Assembly (NCBI RefSeq): GCF_029852145.1
Contig: NC_079974.1
Coordinates: 2,917,001-2,981,000, forward strand
Direction: 5' to 3'
DNA length: 64,000 bases
Source of the DNA: Microplitis mediator
Taxonomy: Eukaryota > Arthropoda > Insecta > Hymenoptera > Braconidae
The position numbers and the translations under genes are program-made. A model generated the notes under the pieces. The model did no database searches. It saw only the letters and a list, made by a program, of their open reading frames with translations, and was not told the DNA's origin. Each line of letters begins with the position of its first letter. The stretch's first letter is position 1. Positions 12,401 through 22,392 of this stretch are shown piece after piece.

Positions 12401-13580
12401 TTCTGTCTTCTTTCCGCACTAAAAATTGTCGGTACATTTTTTCAATGTCACCTGTTAAAACGATTGGATGCTTTCGAAAACGAATTAAAAGTGAAAAAAG
12501 GTCCGATTGAATAGTAGGTCCAGTGAACAGTTTATCGTTTAATGATATACCTGTTGTTGTACTTGCTGAACCATCAAATACAACTCTCACCTTGGTGGTC
12601 ATGCTTGTTTCCTTTATTACAGCATGATGCGGAAGATAATAACTGGTGGTGGCTGTCGGTTGATCATGAATTAGAGACATATGATTTAAATCTAAATATT
12701 CTTGTATAACTTGGTGATATTGAGTCTTTAAACTTGGATTTCTTTTTAATTTTTGTTCGGTGTTTATCAATCTCTTGAGGGCTAAGTGGTATGAGTCTCC
12801 TAATGCTGGAATACGTGGATTGAATGGTAGTGCTACTACGTAGCGACCAGTTGGATCTCTTGTAATATGTTTTTGGAAATGCTGCTCACACTCCTCTTCC
12901 TCTGGAGTAAATCTTTTGGAGCTTGGACATTCTTCAATTTCCCAGAATTTATTTAGGTCAAAATCATTGATATTTGTAACATGGCATGCTGCTGGTTTGA
13001 CGTATTTACTTGAAGGCGCTGCTCCACCTATAATCCAACCAAGCAGTGTTTTCTGAAGGAATAATTCTTGCTGTGCAGGTAAAGAGATTTTGATTTGACC
13101 TATACATAGCAGAGAGAGAGTAGTACCTGCACCTATAAGCAGGTCAATTGGTGCGGGCTTATAAAACAAAGGATCTGCTAACTTAATGTTAGATGGAATT
13201 TTCAATGTTTCTTGATGAATAGGTTGATCCGGTACTATCTGAGAAATCATTGGTATAATTAGAAAGGTAAGTGTTTTCTTGTATTTATTTACTCGGGATG
13301 TAATTGTCGCTGTGGTTATTTCATTACAATAGGTGGTCATGGTATTCAGTGCTCCAACAGGTACACGGCATGTGCTTGTTTTCAATTTTAAAAGTCTTGC
13401 CATACTCTGAGTCATAAAATTTGTTGTGGAACAGGTATCTAGTAAGGCTCGACAATGGATGGGTTGTTGGTCTTTATCTAAGACATTCAATACAGCGGTG
13501 ACCATTATGTCGTTCGACACAGTATTTAATACTAAACTAACTTGTTTTTCTTCTCCTGGTGTTGCTTCATTGGTGTGCAT
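9471..13580 (-). CDS. pol: BEL/Pao Pol polyprotein (protease, RT, RNase H, integrase)
   Basis: 1369 aa from the first ATG. It replicates the retroelement through an RNA intermediate and integrates the DNA copy. In order: retropepsin-like protease with LLDTCSTTNF (Asp48); reverse transcriptase about 320-500 with TGDIEKMY (Asp378) and YVDD (452-455); Pao-type RNase H about 620-760 with GFSDAS (Asp629), WTDS (Asp703) and DNPAD; integrase with an HHCC zinc region ending CVQC (964-967) and core residues Asp999, Asp1065 (SDNGTNF) and Glu1119; and a C-terminal DUF5641-like segment. All catalytic residues are present and the frame is open. The frame is the same as gag, separated by one UGA, so the true product may be a Gag-Pol fusion made by readthrough; the ATG used here may not be a real start. 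Confidence 0.95.
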   Translation of the reverse strand: MHTNEATPGEEKQVSLVLNTVSNDIMVTAVLNVLDKDQQPIHCRALLDTCSTTNFMTQSMARLLKLKTSTCRVPVGALNTMTTYCNEITTATITSRVNKYKKTLTFLIIPMISQIVPDQPIHQETLKIPSNIKLADPLFYKPAPIDLLIGAGTTLSLLCIGQIKISLPAQQELFLQKTLLGWIIGGAAPSSKYVKPAACHVTNINDFDLNKFWEIEECPSSKRFTPEEEECEQHFQKHITRDPTGRYVVALPFNPRIPALGDSYHLALKRLINTEQKLKRNPSLKTQYHQVIQEYLDLNHMSLIHDQPTATTSYYLPHHAVIKETSMTTKVRVVFDGSASTTTGISLNDKLFTGPTIQSDLFSLLIRFRKHPIVLTGDIEKMYRQFLVRKEDRKFQRILWNHGNKTQSYELNTVTFGLRPAPYLAIRCLHQLAQDEGHSFPIAAKILTEDFYVDDLLTGAQTKLEAIQMRQEVSHILAKAGLIIRQWASNDSEVLKDIAKENINPHLQLGDTTLKTLGVCWESKTDSIMYTVNAITITNQTKITKRTILSEVAKIFDPLGLLAPVIIIAKILLQRLWSEKLDWDESLPLELHTEWKTYCSQLQLLNQISFPRTIMSSTIKNIQLHGFSDASEKAYGACVYLRVLDHQGKTRVQLLCAKSRVAPLKTITIPRLELCGAQLLATLITATVSAIKMTFDGIYCWTDSTIVLHWLNTSPQHLKTFVSNRVADIQNKTIIDKWHHVPTKDNPADLVSRGVLPADFLSMKIWRKGPLWLSEPQNKWPVTNLHFSKEIPEQRRFTCLFTTKREFTTFDKFSNLDRLMRSLAYCFRFVRGRQTTGPLTVKELREVEIRVIKAVQRQAFAEDLKILNKLDLSKHTNAQLSKLTPMLDDNGIMRVGGRLSFSNLPFDAKHPIILPKNNHVTNLFIRHTHRIHLHCGVQQTLYILRRKYWIIEGRSQVYKILNKCVQCCKARPPTTNYLMGNLPKPRVNPSRPFSQVGVDYCGPFILKEKKFRNRAQIKSYVAVFVCLAVKAVHLELITDLTSEGFLSALRRFVSRRGLCQDIYSDNGTNFVGANNILRELTDELSTAEAQEKIQGYLTTKGIQWHFIPPQAPHVGGLWEAAVKSFKRLLQHVAGHEMLFTYEQFNTLVIEIEAILNSRPLTPISSDSNDPLVLTPGHFLIGDSLTNLRGHDFTDIPTNRLSTWEHIQKVKQDFWKRWSLEYLNELTRRTKWDKPEPNITQGAVVLLRDDNSPPAQWVMGQVIECYPGDDGIIRTVKVKTSRNTFSLSLSRKYALPSLILRPKVSFPSPGGVTRAPLISPGAKNFFVPTETAGCCHLLNVYHFINKIFDDNIIDRCFIYIYVSVFVSRCL

Positions 13581-13589
13581 ATTTTGATT

Positions 13590-13601
13590 ATGTAGTCATG
13601 C
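13590..13601 (-). promoter_or_regulatory. Leaky stop context UGA-CUA between gag and pol
   Basis: On the minus strand gag ends GCA TGA CTA CAT. The pol frame continues without a shift and without another stop. UGA followed by CUA is a well-known readthrough-prone context in animal and viral genes. Here it would set the Gag to Gag-Pol ratio. That role is inferred. Confidence 0.55.
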
Positions 13602-14891
13602 TCGTGTTTCATTACTCGTAGTTGCATAATTAACATTCCAAGTTTGGGCTAAATTATCATCTCTTTGAAAATGTAGCAACGTATTATGACGTTTTGAACA
13701 TATTTGACATGATGCTTTCGATGTACAAGACTTGATACTATGCCCTTTTCCAAAACAATTGTAACAGCGATTAGTATCCTTAATTACTTTACGTCGGTCA
13801 TCTATGGACAAATTTCGGAATTTTTCACAGGTATATAACAAATGATGCTCGTGGCAGACAGGGCAGGTAATAGCTGGGTCGACATTCTTATTGTTCGAAA
13901 ACTTATTGTAATGGTGATTCGAATTGTTTGTAACGTGAAGTGCTTGAGAAAATGGTTTATGCTGATGGTTATCTTTTCGAGGTAGTGGATTAGATGATGT
14001 TTCATTAGACCGAGACGTGTCACCACAACTAGCTCGTTTTTCTAGAAATTTTAATAGATTTTTATACGATGGAACTTTTTCATCGGTCAAAGTGAGCTCC
14101 CAATGCCATATGGTCGTTGAATTAAGTTTTGATAAAATTAAATCTACTAAAGGAATATCCCACGATGATACTGGTGCTTTCAAATTTTCTAATGCTCTGG
14201 TATGCTGGTGGAAGGTGTCTACCAATTGATTAATTGCGGCAGCTGAATCTTTTTGCAATTTTGGATATTCGCGTAACAACGACCAGTGACGACGCGTTAC
14301 CCGACGGACTGATTCATATTTTTCTTTCAAAATATTTAATGCGACTAAATAGTTGTCATCTGTAAGCTCTAAGGATTCAATCGCGCTTGCCGCCTTCCCA
14401 GTAAGCGACAACCTTAAATAATTTAGTTTTTTGACTGGTGGTAAATCTTCTTGGTCAATCAATGTTGCAAATAAATTATAAAATGCTGACCATTTTTCGA
14501 CAGTTCCGTCAAAAGTCGGTAATGGAATTGTTGGTAATGTGACCGCTGCTTTCGGTTTGGTTACGCTCGTTACTGCTCTTTGTGCATTATCTGTATTCAC
14601 GGGAGTTGGAGTTAATCTTTGGATCAATGTTCGCGCACGAGATGTTTCTAAATCAAAACTGGCTACATATGACATACGGTTTTCAATCTCATCTTCGGCT
14701 ACCTCTTCCAATTCAGTTTGAATTGCGTCGAATTTTTCGAAGGCTTTTACGGTAGTATTTAAAGTAGCTTGTATAAAATGAATATTTCGATGTTCTGGAT
14801 CTGCTATTGCCGCATCAACTGCATTTTTTAAGGCAGTTATAGTAGCTTGAATGTGACCGCGTTGTCTTTTAAGTCGGCTGTGTTCAACCAT
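13596..14891 (-). CDS. gag: BEL/Pao Gag polyprotein
   Basis: 431 aa structural protein that would form the particle and bind the element RNA. Residues 1-100 are helical and charged. A DUF1759-like capsid region starts near 115 (PLPTFDGTVEKWSAFYNLF) and runs to about 270, and a Ser/Asn/His-rich linker follows. The C-terminal part has cysteine-histidine knuckles: CPVCHEHHLLYTC near 342, CYNCFGKGHSIKSC near 370 and CQICSKRHNTLLH near 394. It ends at TGA with pol following in frame. The start is the first ATG after the leader, about 300 bp from the 5' LTR. Confidence 0.93.
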   Translation of the reverse strand: MVEHSRLKRQRGHIQATITALKNAVDAAIADPEHRNIHFIQATLNTTVKAFEKFDAIQTELEEVAEDEIENRMSYVASFDLETSRARTLIQRLTPTPVNTDNAQRAVTSVTKPKAAVTLPTIPLPTFDGTVEKWSAFYNLFATLIDQEDLPPVKKLNYLRLSLTGKAASAIESLELTDDNYLVALNILKEKYESVRRVTRRHWSLLREYPKLQKDSAAAINQLVDTFHQHTRALENLKAPVSSWDIPLVDLILSKLNSTTIWHWELTLTDEKVPSYKNLLKFLEKRASCGDTSRSNETSSNPLPRKDNHQHKPFSQALHVTNNSNHHYNKFSNNKNVDPAITCPVCHEHHLLYTCEKFRNLSIDDRRKVIKDTNRCYNCFGKGHSIKSCTSKASCQICSKRHNTLLHFQRDDNLAQTWNVNYATTSNETRA

Positions 14892-15190
14892 ATTGAATTA
14901 TAATTTATAAAGAGATGCGTACAAAATAGGAAAGGTAAGTGATGATCTTTCGGTGGTATAACAAAGGAAAATAATTTTCGGCCAATTTTTTAGGTGAATA
15001 ATAAAGACCAACCTACCTTTGCTGCTGCTGCTGTTGCTGACAATCACTTGACGTTGGCTGATCTACTGGACTCGTTTCTGGGTTGTTCTTGTAATCCGCT
15101 GTACTGATTGGCTCTGCACTTGTAGTTTCACCACTTTTTCCAACTTAATTTTTCACTATTATTTCACGTTGCACAACACTTTATTAAAAT

Positions 15191-15206
15191 CCGGCTCGAA
15201 GGACCA
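15191..15206 (-). other. Primer binding site of BEL/Pao element
   Basis: On the minus strand TGGTCCTTCGAGCCGG starts directly after the 5' LTR. The initial TGG would pair with a tRNA 3' CCA. I cannot name the tRNA from sequence alone. Confidence 0.75.
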
Positions 15207-16093
15207 TGTTTTTTATCACAATCGCGGATGGGATGTTAATGTTCATGCAATTGTAATAATTTAATAAGTTAAATTAATATCTTATTAATGTTTCTTTATT
15301 TTGAATTTCAATATAGTAACTGATGTGATTTAATAATGAACAAAATGCTTTTATAAATTAATTGAACAAAAATGGTGAATATAAATCAATGAACAAATTC
15401 GGTAATAACTTCAAAATGGAATTTGCTTTGAATTTTGGTAAGGATGAGAACTAGGCAAGTCTCAACTAAACGGTTTGGGTTCTTGGTGGTAACTGTCTTA
15501 TTATTTTTGTCTTGTATCTGAGACCCTTTAACCTCAGGACCCTTGAACTGTATGTAAAAATCTAAGTGTTTAGAAAAGGTGGGAAACGTGACATTGTGAT
15601 TGGGAATCAGCAATTGTAGGAGTAACAATCCTTGGAGTAGGAGGAGGTATTGCGAGAAAGGATAGACCAGAGAAAAGAGCGAGACATTAGAAAGGCTAGA
15701 AATTATTTAGAGAAAACTGGAGACCATATGATATCGACATAGGCTTAGGACAGAAGACATTTAAAGGAAAAAGGCAATAAAGTAATTTAGTTCAGCTGGA
15801 CGACGTCGTCTGGGAAAATAAGTTTAAATTTTACTTAAGGAATAAATTTTAAGAGGCCTTTAGGATTAAGTTGTAAATTATCTAAACTCAAATTCAGAGA
15901 AACTCACATTTTGAAGTTTTACAATATATAAAAAAAAAGGGTCTTAAATCATAAAACTAAAATATTGTCAAACAATGGAATTAAAATTGGCTATGCTCTC
16001 AACGCCGATAGTTATCTTAAAAATATTTGGAATAAAATAAAAATTAGAAATGTTGAACTACAATATTATAAAAATCAGTCATAACTTTAAACA
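15207..16093 (-). repeat. BEL/Pao 5' LTR
   Basis: 887 bp copy of 7804-8690, starting TG and ending CA, with GTGCT directly outside. In element orientation it precedes gag and should carry the promoter. Confidence 0.92.
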
Positions 16094-17633
16094 GTGCTGA
16101 AGACCTTTTTTGTAGGAAATTAAATTTCCTATAAAGTTGTCATTTGCATTTTTTCTGTAGGTCTTGTTGTTTATGAGATAATGAGAGAAAAAACAAGAAT
16201 TCTATGAAAAAATTCAATTTAGCGGTCCGTAGTACCCCACCTATATGAGTAACGACTTCGCGACAACGGGCACTTTTGTAGAGCATTTAATTCTGAGAAA
16301 ATCGCGACTTTGGGCGAGATGATATCATAAAATGCCGCGGAGTGATAGAAGTTTAAAAACTAAAAACCCAAGTTTACGTGTATTTTAAATGGGAAATCTT
16401 CACACGCTGTGCTCAAGTACTTAATATTAATATTAAGGGTTCAAACTCTCAGGGATTTTTTTTGGGGGTATTTCCAACAAAATTTCGGAATGGGAGCGAA
16501 AAAAAAAAAAATAGTCGCAAAAATAAAAGCACCCTAATGTTTATATATATTTTTACAAACATAAAACTGAAGATTTCATGGTATAAAATGCTTTTTTTTT
16601 AAATCTCGATACGATTATTATTCATGAAGTAACAGTTTTGCAAAAATCACTAAAAAATTTCTAAAATTTTTTTTTTCCTTTAATTTTTGGTATGAGTGTG
16701 TTTTTTAAATTATTTATGTATAATAATATCGAAATTTTTAAAATATTGAAATTATAAGTTTATATATAAAACGAGAATATAATTTGAGATGTAATATCAT
16801 ATGTATACAATTACATATATTATAAATTATATGGATTATAATAATATTGAAATTATACATTAATTTATAAGATGAAACATATATTTTACGTTATAAATTA
16901 ATATATAAAGCGGTCATATAATTATTGATACAATATCACATGTATATAATCACATATATTATTAATGATATGGATTATTATAATATTAAACGTATACATT
17001 ATTATATATGATAAATCATATATTAATAATTTTGCCGCCATATATGTTTAGTTATTTACCATATATTTTTTTATATATTATCGACAGTATATGGTTTTTT
17101 CATATGGGCGGATATTCCATACATTATTGCTCTGACCTAAGTCAGAACTCATTTGAATCTTGATTTTAATCACTGCCATTGATTTAATCAAGCGATGACA
17201 TTGATTTCTGCCTTAACACATTTATTTCAGAGAACATATAATCGATAATAAAAATGTAAAAGCCGCGCTTCGAGTTTCATTAATGATTTTCGACTCTTAA
17301 CATTTCAAACTATAGCATAAAACGTGAGTTGTTAGAGCTTGGAAAGCTCATAAAAAAAATGGTTCCATGTAATAGCACTTGAAGAGCTCGAAAATATATA
17401 TTCACAATGATGTTTTTAAGCTCCTTGAGCTCGAAAACAGCGGGAAATTTCGGGCTGGCCCGCAGGGTCAACCGACGCCCGGATTTTTTTTTATGGTTTA
17501 TCGTCAAAAAAAAAAATCCAAAAATTATTAGACGTCTGCTAACTACGGTATCAGTAATTATCTTTATTAAATAAATTAATGTTAATTTTGAAAGAGTTTT
17601 GGACAAAGGATATGAGTTGAGGTATTTATGAAA

Positions 17634-17652
17634 CTTGAGTTAGTTTTTACGT
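17634..17652 (-). promoter_or_regulatory. Candidate histone downstream element, MATH gene 1
   Basis: On the minus strand ACGTAAAAACTAACTCAAG lies about 15-33 nt after the stem-loop. A related block follows every stem-loop of this set, including the unrelated bromodomain gene (ACGTAAATTACTCTCAAG). Histone pre-mRNAs carry a U7 snRNA binding element at about this distance. Assignment as such is inference. Confidence 0.45.
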
Positions 17653-17666
17653 GTAAAATATTTGGT

Positions 17667-17682
17667 GGCCCTGAAAAGGGCC
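17667..17682 (-). terminator. Histone-type 3' stem-loop, MATH gene 1
   Basis: The minus strand reads GGCCCTTTTCAGGGCC followed by ACCA, and is preceded by an A-rich flank. Six base pairs close a TTTC loop, which is the layout bound by SLBP in metazoan replication-dependent histone mRNAs. It lies 32 nt after the stop. Confidence 0.85.
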
Positions 17683-17714
17683 GTTTTCAACTCAAAGTTC
17701 GGGAACTTGAGTAT

Positions 17715-18167
17715 CTATTTATCTGTATCGTCACCTAGAAAAACAGTCAGCTTTATCTGTAAAATTAGATTTCCGTCCACCAGTAGGCGCAACAAGTCGG
17801 GGTCACTTCGTTTGAAGAAACCCCCGAGGTATATGTAATTGTCGTAGTCGTTGAATGGTTGTATTTTCGCAGGCAGTCTCAGTAGGTTACCTTCCTCATC
17901 CACCACACAGCATTCGAGCTCAAAGCTGATTTCAGAATGCTCCGATTTCAATGGAAGGATCCCCAAAGTGATCCAGTGTTCGTCTTCTTCGTCGTGGCTA
18001 ACCTCTACTTTGAAGCTCCAAACGTCGTTGACCTGGAGACCTGAGGGAAACTCTATAAATATCGGAGTAACTGTCCCAGCATCGTTGATGAGGAGGAGTT
18101 CGTCGAAGTACTCCAGTTCAACAGAGTATACAGTTGTGTACGTTGAAATTTGGAAGTTACAGTCCAT
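17715..18167 (-). CDS. MATH-domain-like protein, gene 1
   Basis: 150 aa, intronless. From about residue 47 it follows the MATH/TRAF fold of SPOP-type proteins: VNDVWSFKVEVSHDEEDEHW (47-66), strand ITLGILPL, SEISFELECCVVDEEG (78-93), then YLGGFFKRSDPDLLRLLVDG (113-132) and a closing strand LILQIKLTVFLGD. The F-K-R and L-L-x-D-G pattern is the end of SPOP MATH domains, which bind substrates of CUL3 ligases. No BTB or BACK domain follows, so by itself it cannot recruit CUL3. No signal peptide or membrane segment is seen. The protein is identical to gene 2 in the other inverted arm. The ATG sits after a conserved leader with TATA and CCAAT motifs upstream, and a histone-type stem-loop follows. 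Family assignment is by eye; a general TRAF-like fold is the alternative. Confidence 0.8.
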   Translation of the reverse strand: MDCNFQISTYTTVYSVELEYFDELLLINDAGTVTPIFIEFPSGLQVNDVWSFKVEVSHDEEDEHWITLGILPLKSEHSEISFELECCVVDEEGNLLRLPAKIQPFNDYDNYIYLGGFFKRSDPDLLRLLVDGNLILQIKLTVFLGDDTDK

Positions 18168-18190
18168 AATGTGTCAATAAATGATGAATG

Positions 18191-18350
18191 TAACTTGCGA
18201 GGCGTACAGCGCAACGTTTCGAGCGTAATGACTGCTACTGACCGTGTGACGTATATATATATATAAAAACTTTGACTACCCCCTCCACTAAATTTTAACC
18301 AATTACCGAAGAGGTAAATTTTACCCCCACTCCTTGAAAAGGACCAATCA
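18191..18350 (-). promoter_or_regulatory. Promoter and leader of MATH gene 1
   Basis: On the minus strand: CCAAT motif as ATTGG at 18344-18348, a second ATTGG at 18299-18303, a GGGGGTAAAATTTACC block, then a long TATA run (18252-18268). A transcribed leader block conserved in all five MATH genes follows (CACACGGTCAGTAGCAGTCA, then TCGAAACGTTGCGCTGTACG). TCAGTA or CAGTCA resembles an arthropod initiator about 28 bp after TATA. Confidence 0.65.
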
Positions 18351-18773
18351 TGACGATATTCATTTTCTCTCTCCATTCTAAAGTTTTACTAATCAAAATC
18401 GAGAAATTGCATCACTATGAAAAATGATCAATGTAAGTAGACTTCTTATAATAAATCAAATTTGCACTGGCATATAAATCTAGCAAAAATTTTTCCAAAC
18501 TTTATCAATTTGACCCCGTCTGATTTTAATGACTCGATTAAATTAATAAAAGGAAAATTATTTACTGATTAAAAATTGAAGTGAAATAGCATATGGTGGA
18601 ATCTTTTGACAAATATTTTATTTACAAAATTACTAAAATCCCTATATCACGTGAACGGAGAACTTCAGCCACTTTACTAAGAGGACCTTTTTCGTAGCGA
18701 ATAAAATTTTCTAAAAAATCGTTATTTGCAGTTTTTCTGTAAATTTCGTTACTTAGTTAATATCAACTAAAAA

Positions 18774-21700
18774 CGAAAAAATTTTTTTTTCGTTTTTTTG
18801 CACAATTTTGACTGATGATTTTTCTGAAATAGACGGAAAGTAAACGAATTTGATGGTTAAAAGCCACAAAAAAAAACCGGCTTAAGAAAGCCTTCGTGAC
18901 CCAACCTCCCCTATCTACATTATTATTAAGAAAATATGGATTTTTTTACTTTTTATTAACAATCTAAAGCATTAAAAAATGAAATACGTACATAAAGCAA
19001 TCAAGAAAATTTTATTTTTCCGATTATTTTGTTTTTTTATTAATAAAAGCTACATTTTCTTTGATTTTTTAAGTGAAAGACATAAATAATATCATTCCAA
19101 GTAAAGCATTAATACCGTCAGTTGAATAATCAAAAACTTGTTTATCTGGTGCAACAAAATGAAAATTCGATATCTCAACAGAATTTATATAAAAACCAGC
19201 GAAAATGCCAACTGATGAGTGTCGATTTAACCACTATGACCGTTCACGATTGACTCAAATCATTATAATTGAAAAACACCGACAGCCGTTTTGTCCAGTG
19301 AGACGACTTGAAGTACTGGAGAGGAATAGCGCTCTCTCCATGGTCCGCGCCACTTAACACTAATCATTTTTAGAAATTCGAGTATAACATTTTCTGTCAA
19401 TCTGTATTTTTTGAAATGTTAGCCTAATAAAAACATCTAAGATATATTTCTTCTGATAAAAGAGAGAGTGAGAGAAAAAGATAGAGTTTTGACTCTCAAC
19501 AGAAGATTTCAATAAATTAACGACATGTAAGTTGATTTTTTTCTCAAGCTCTGGGGGCGATCACTGGCTGGTAGACCTTAAGTAGAATTAAGTTCTTTGC
19601 ACATATCTGTTATCGTTTGTTTTATCCAAATATTAAAAACTATAGTATTGTTTAGTAACGATTATTACATTGTTACAAGACTCAATAAAATTTTCCATTA
19701 ACTAAGATATTTTCCAGCAGGCGAAATGAAAACCGGAAATTTTTTGAACGAAGTAAAATAGTTTCTTGAATTGTCAATCTTGAATTGAGAAAGAAATTCT
19801 TAAGTCAGAATATATTTTATACTTGGTCCAACAATAGAATTACTCATTTCAAAGCTTGCATTTCTCAGTATAATAAACATTATTCTTAACCTATTTATTT
19901 GCTGGCATCAAATAGTATAATATTTAGCGCGATGACAGATACATATGTTGTCGTTGGCTGTCTTTGGCCGAATTACCCTAATAGCACAGCTTGCTCTAGC
20001 AAAAGTTTACTTACAAAGATTTCCTCGAATTTTTCTTCAAATATCCGTCAACTTCGGACTTTTCTGTTTTTGACAACAATTTGCATACAATTTTCTAAAC
20101 AATTTGACGTAAATTTACCACCCGAATCAGAATGCAAATTCACTTGAAAAGTTGACTAGAGAAAGTTGTCGTCAATTTTTAGGCAAATTTTTACATCAAT
20201 TTATTGTTATTTTGACTTAAAAATTGTACAGTATTGTTTTACCCTTAAAACTGTAGGCAATTTTATGTATAAATTTGCTTACCTTCTGAAACGGTAGGAA
20301 CGAACATTTCTGACTTTTTTTTATAGTAAAACTTTACCTTTAAATTGAGCAAAAATTAACCCCAATTTTTTCTTTTTAACTTTTAATGTCAAATTGTCGA
20401 TCAATTCGGGCAGCAAATTTCAGGCAATTTTAATATCAAAGTACTGGCAATTTCGAGCTAAAGTGGCAATTAGGGTATATGTATAAGGATATACATATAC
20501 ATGTATATTAGGGTGATTCGTTTTGAACGACTTTTTTTTTTTTTCACTACCACTTGAAAATATTGTTATAGATATGGAAAAATAAAATTCCTTGCAAATT
20601 TTAGCCCTCAATTTTAATTTTAAGTACTTCATAGTTGATTTTGAAGTTTTCCCATTAAAAATACATAGGAAAGTTGGGATTTCTTTTTAATTCTCTATAT
20701 GTTGCGTAATCACAACTACATTCAAATTTGAATGTAGTTGAACTTCCGGCAAACAGAGGCAGCACCTACTGGGGCCTAGTGTCCATCTATGAGAACTTGA
20801 CTTGCACTGTGCGACGCATGCGCATGAATTTATCCTGCCTCGTGGCAAGAAGACCGACGCCATTATCTATTCTTTTATACAATTTCAAGTGTCACCACGT
20901 GTTTTGTATAATCTATTCAAATTGCGCTCATCTCGAGTAACTAATTAAAAGTAATCAATCAATTACATTCAGAGTTCATTACTCTATATAAAAATATAAT
21001 TATTTTTATAATCGCGAGCTCCAGAGCTCATAAAATAATTAATAAATAACATCAAGAAATCCAGTGTTCTACAACCTGTTCCTGACGAGGTTATTTTCGA
21101 CGGAGAAAGCAACAGGTGCATTTTTTATTAAACATTTACTTGCTATCAGTGCTCAATTAATTTAAAAGACTCAGTTTTATTATTTATTTAATTATCATTA
21201 TGCTCAATTTCTTAATTAATTTAAAAGTTATGTTTCGCTCAGTAGCCTCTGCTATCATGCTACCACGTGTTCAACAAATAAATTAAAATCAGTGTAATTT
21301 ATCATGAGCTCATTAAATTCAATTCAATTAAGTGATCATCACTATTAAAACTCAATAACAAAATATTTATGTATTCAGTGCTATTAAAAATAGTAATTAA
21401 TGTGTTCACTTCGCTCAGTAACCTCTGACATCATGTTACTTATTATCATGACATTTTTGCATTCAACTCAGTGTTCAATTAAACTCAACTTGATTATTTT
21501 TAATTCATTATTTACTCGAGCTCAACTCAATAATCTGTATTCAATTATTCACGTATTCATGAGCTCAGACAATTAACAGTATTTATAAATTAAATAAACT
21601 ATTTAATTTGCAACCCAGTGATATTTTGTGCTGTGACAAATAAAAATATTGTTATATTTTTAAATATGCGTATTTTTCAAACATCCCAACCACCAACCAG

Positions 21701-21875
21701 TCCTGACATGTTTTTATTTAATTAATATTACAACACTATAAGTCAGCCGCATTACAAGTTATCAGGTCACCGTTTGCAGCATTCGTTAGGCAATTTGATA
21801 CTGTTCAAAAGTCTCCTTAATAGTTTTACTCGGACTCTAATTGTTTTTTCTGTATTGGTTCTGAAGATAATTTGA
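18774..21875. other. Spacer between the inverted arms
   Basis: No gene is supported. 18776-19850 is an inverse duplicate of 50560-51116 plus 53899-54243 and neighbours, with GGGGAGG-family repeat sequence near 18780-18920. 20500-20560 starts a MITE-like end (TAGGGTGATTCGTTTTGAAC). 20713-20740 is a perfect palindrome. 20741-21800 has few open frames and several CTCAGTAACCTCTG-like repeats, and may be a solo LTR, but I could not fix its ends. Confidence 0.5.
20713..20740. repeat. Perfect 28 bp palindrome
   Basis: CAACTACATTCAAA is followed directly by its exact inverse complement. It sits at the edge of the LTR-like block 20741-21800. Confidence 0.85.
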
Positions 21876-22299
21876 GTTTTTAGTTGATATTAACTAAGTA
21901 ACGAAATTTACAGAAAAACTGCAAATAACGATTTTTTAGAAAATTTTATTCGCTACGAAAAAGGTCCTCTTAGTAAAGTGGCTGAAGTTCTCCGTTCACG
22001 TGATATAGGGATTTTAGTAATTTTGTAAATAAAATATTTGTCAAAAGATTCCACCATATGCTATTTCACTTCAATTTTTAATCAGTAAATAATTTTCCTT
22101 TTATTAATTTAATCGAGTCATTAAAATCAGACGGGGTCAAATTGATAAAGTTTGGAAAAATTTTTGCTAGATTTATATGCCAGTGCAAATTTGATTTATT
22201 ATAAGAAGTCTACTTACATTGATCATTTTTCATAGTGATGCAATTTCTCGATTTTGATTAGTAAAACTTTAGAATGGAGAGAGAAAATGAATATCGTCA

Positions 22300-22392
22300 T
22301 GATTGGTCCTTTTCAAGGAGTGGGGGTAAAATTTACCTCTTCGGTAATTGGTTAAAATTTAGTGGAGGGGGTAGTCAAAGTTTTTATATATA
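22300..22392 (+). promoter_or_regulatory. Upstream half of MATH gene 2 promoter, displaced
   Basis: ATTGG at 22302-22306, the GGGGGTAAAATTTACC block, TAATTGG and TTTTTATATATA match the gene 1 promoter. The transposon at 22395 separates this half from its gene by 7.4 kb. Confidence 0.75.

Larger units (their letters stand above)
7804..16093 (-). mobile_element. Complete BEL/Pao LTR retrotransposon
   Basis: Two 887 bp direct LTRs bound an internal region with gag then pol on the minus strand. LTRs start TG and end CA. The element is flanked by a 5 bp duplication GTGCT (7799-7803 and 16094-16098), and the empty site survives in the other inverted arm near 31975. I noticed one LTR difference (C near 8187, G near 15590), so the insertion looks recent. 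Domain order protease-RT-RNase H-integrase and the DUF1759-like Gag place it in BEL/Pao. Both ORFs are open, so it could be autonomous. Confidence 0.95.
7224..16531. repeat. Foldback element split by the BEL/Pao insertion
   Basis: Ends are TGCTTTTATTTTTGCGACT and its inverse complement. The arms match inversely for about 430-490 bp each. The BEL element sits near the symmetry centre, so the foldback proper is 7224-7803 plus 16099-16531, about 1013 bp. The intact counterpart at 31544-32555 is 1012 bp. No coding capacity was found. Confidence 0.8.
6369..18773. repeat. Left arm of large inverted repeat
   Basis: This arm is the inverse complement of 21876-33408. Removing the BEL insertion with one target duplication leaves about 4.11 kb. 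Removing the IS630-type insertion from the other arm leaves about 4.11 kb as well. Line-by-line comparison of several stretches shows essentially no differences. Boundaries are where the match stops: AAAGTTTAAAAACATT on the outside and TATCAACTAAAAAC on the inside. The arm holds a foldback element and MATH gene 1. Confidence 0.85.

Noticed and set aside
17851..18180. 109-codon frame antisense to MATH gene 1 (also 29895-30224)
   Set aside because: Antisense shadow of the MATH coding sequence, with a Ser-rich translation and no own signals.
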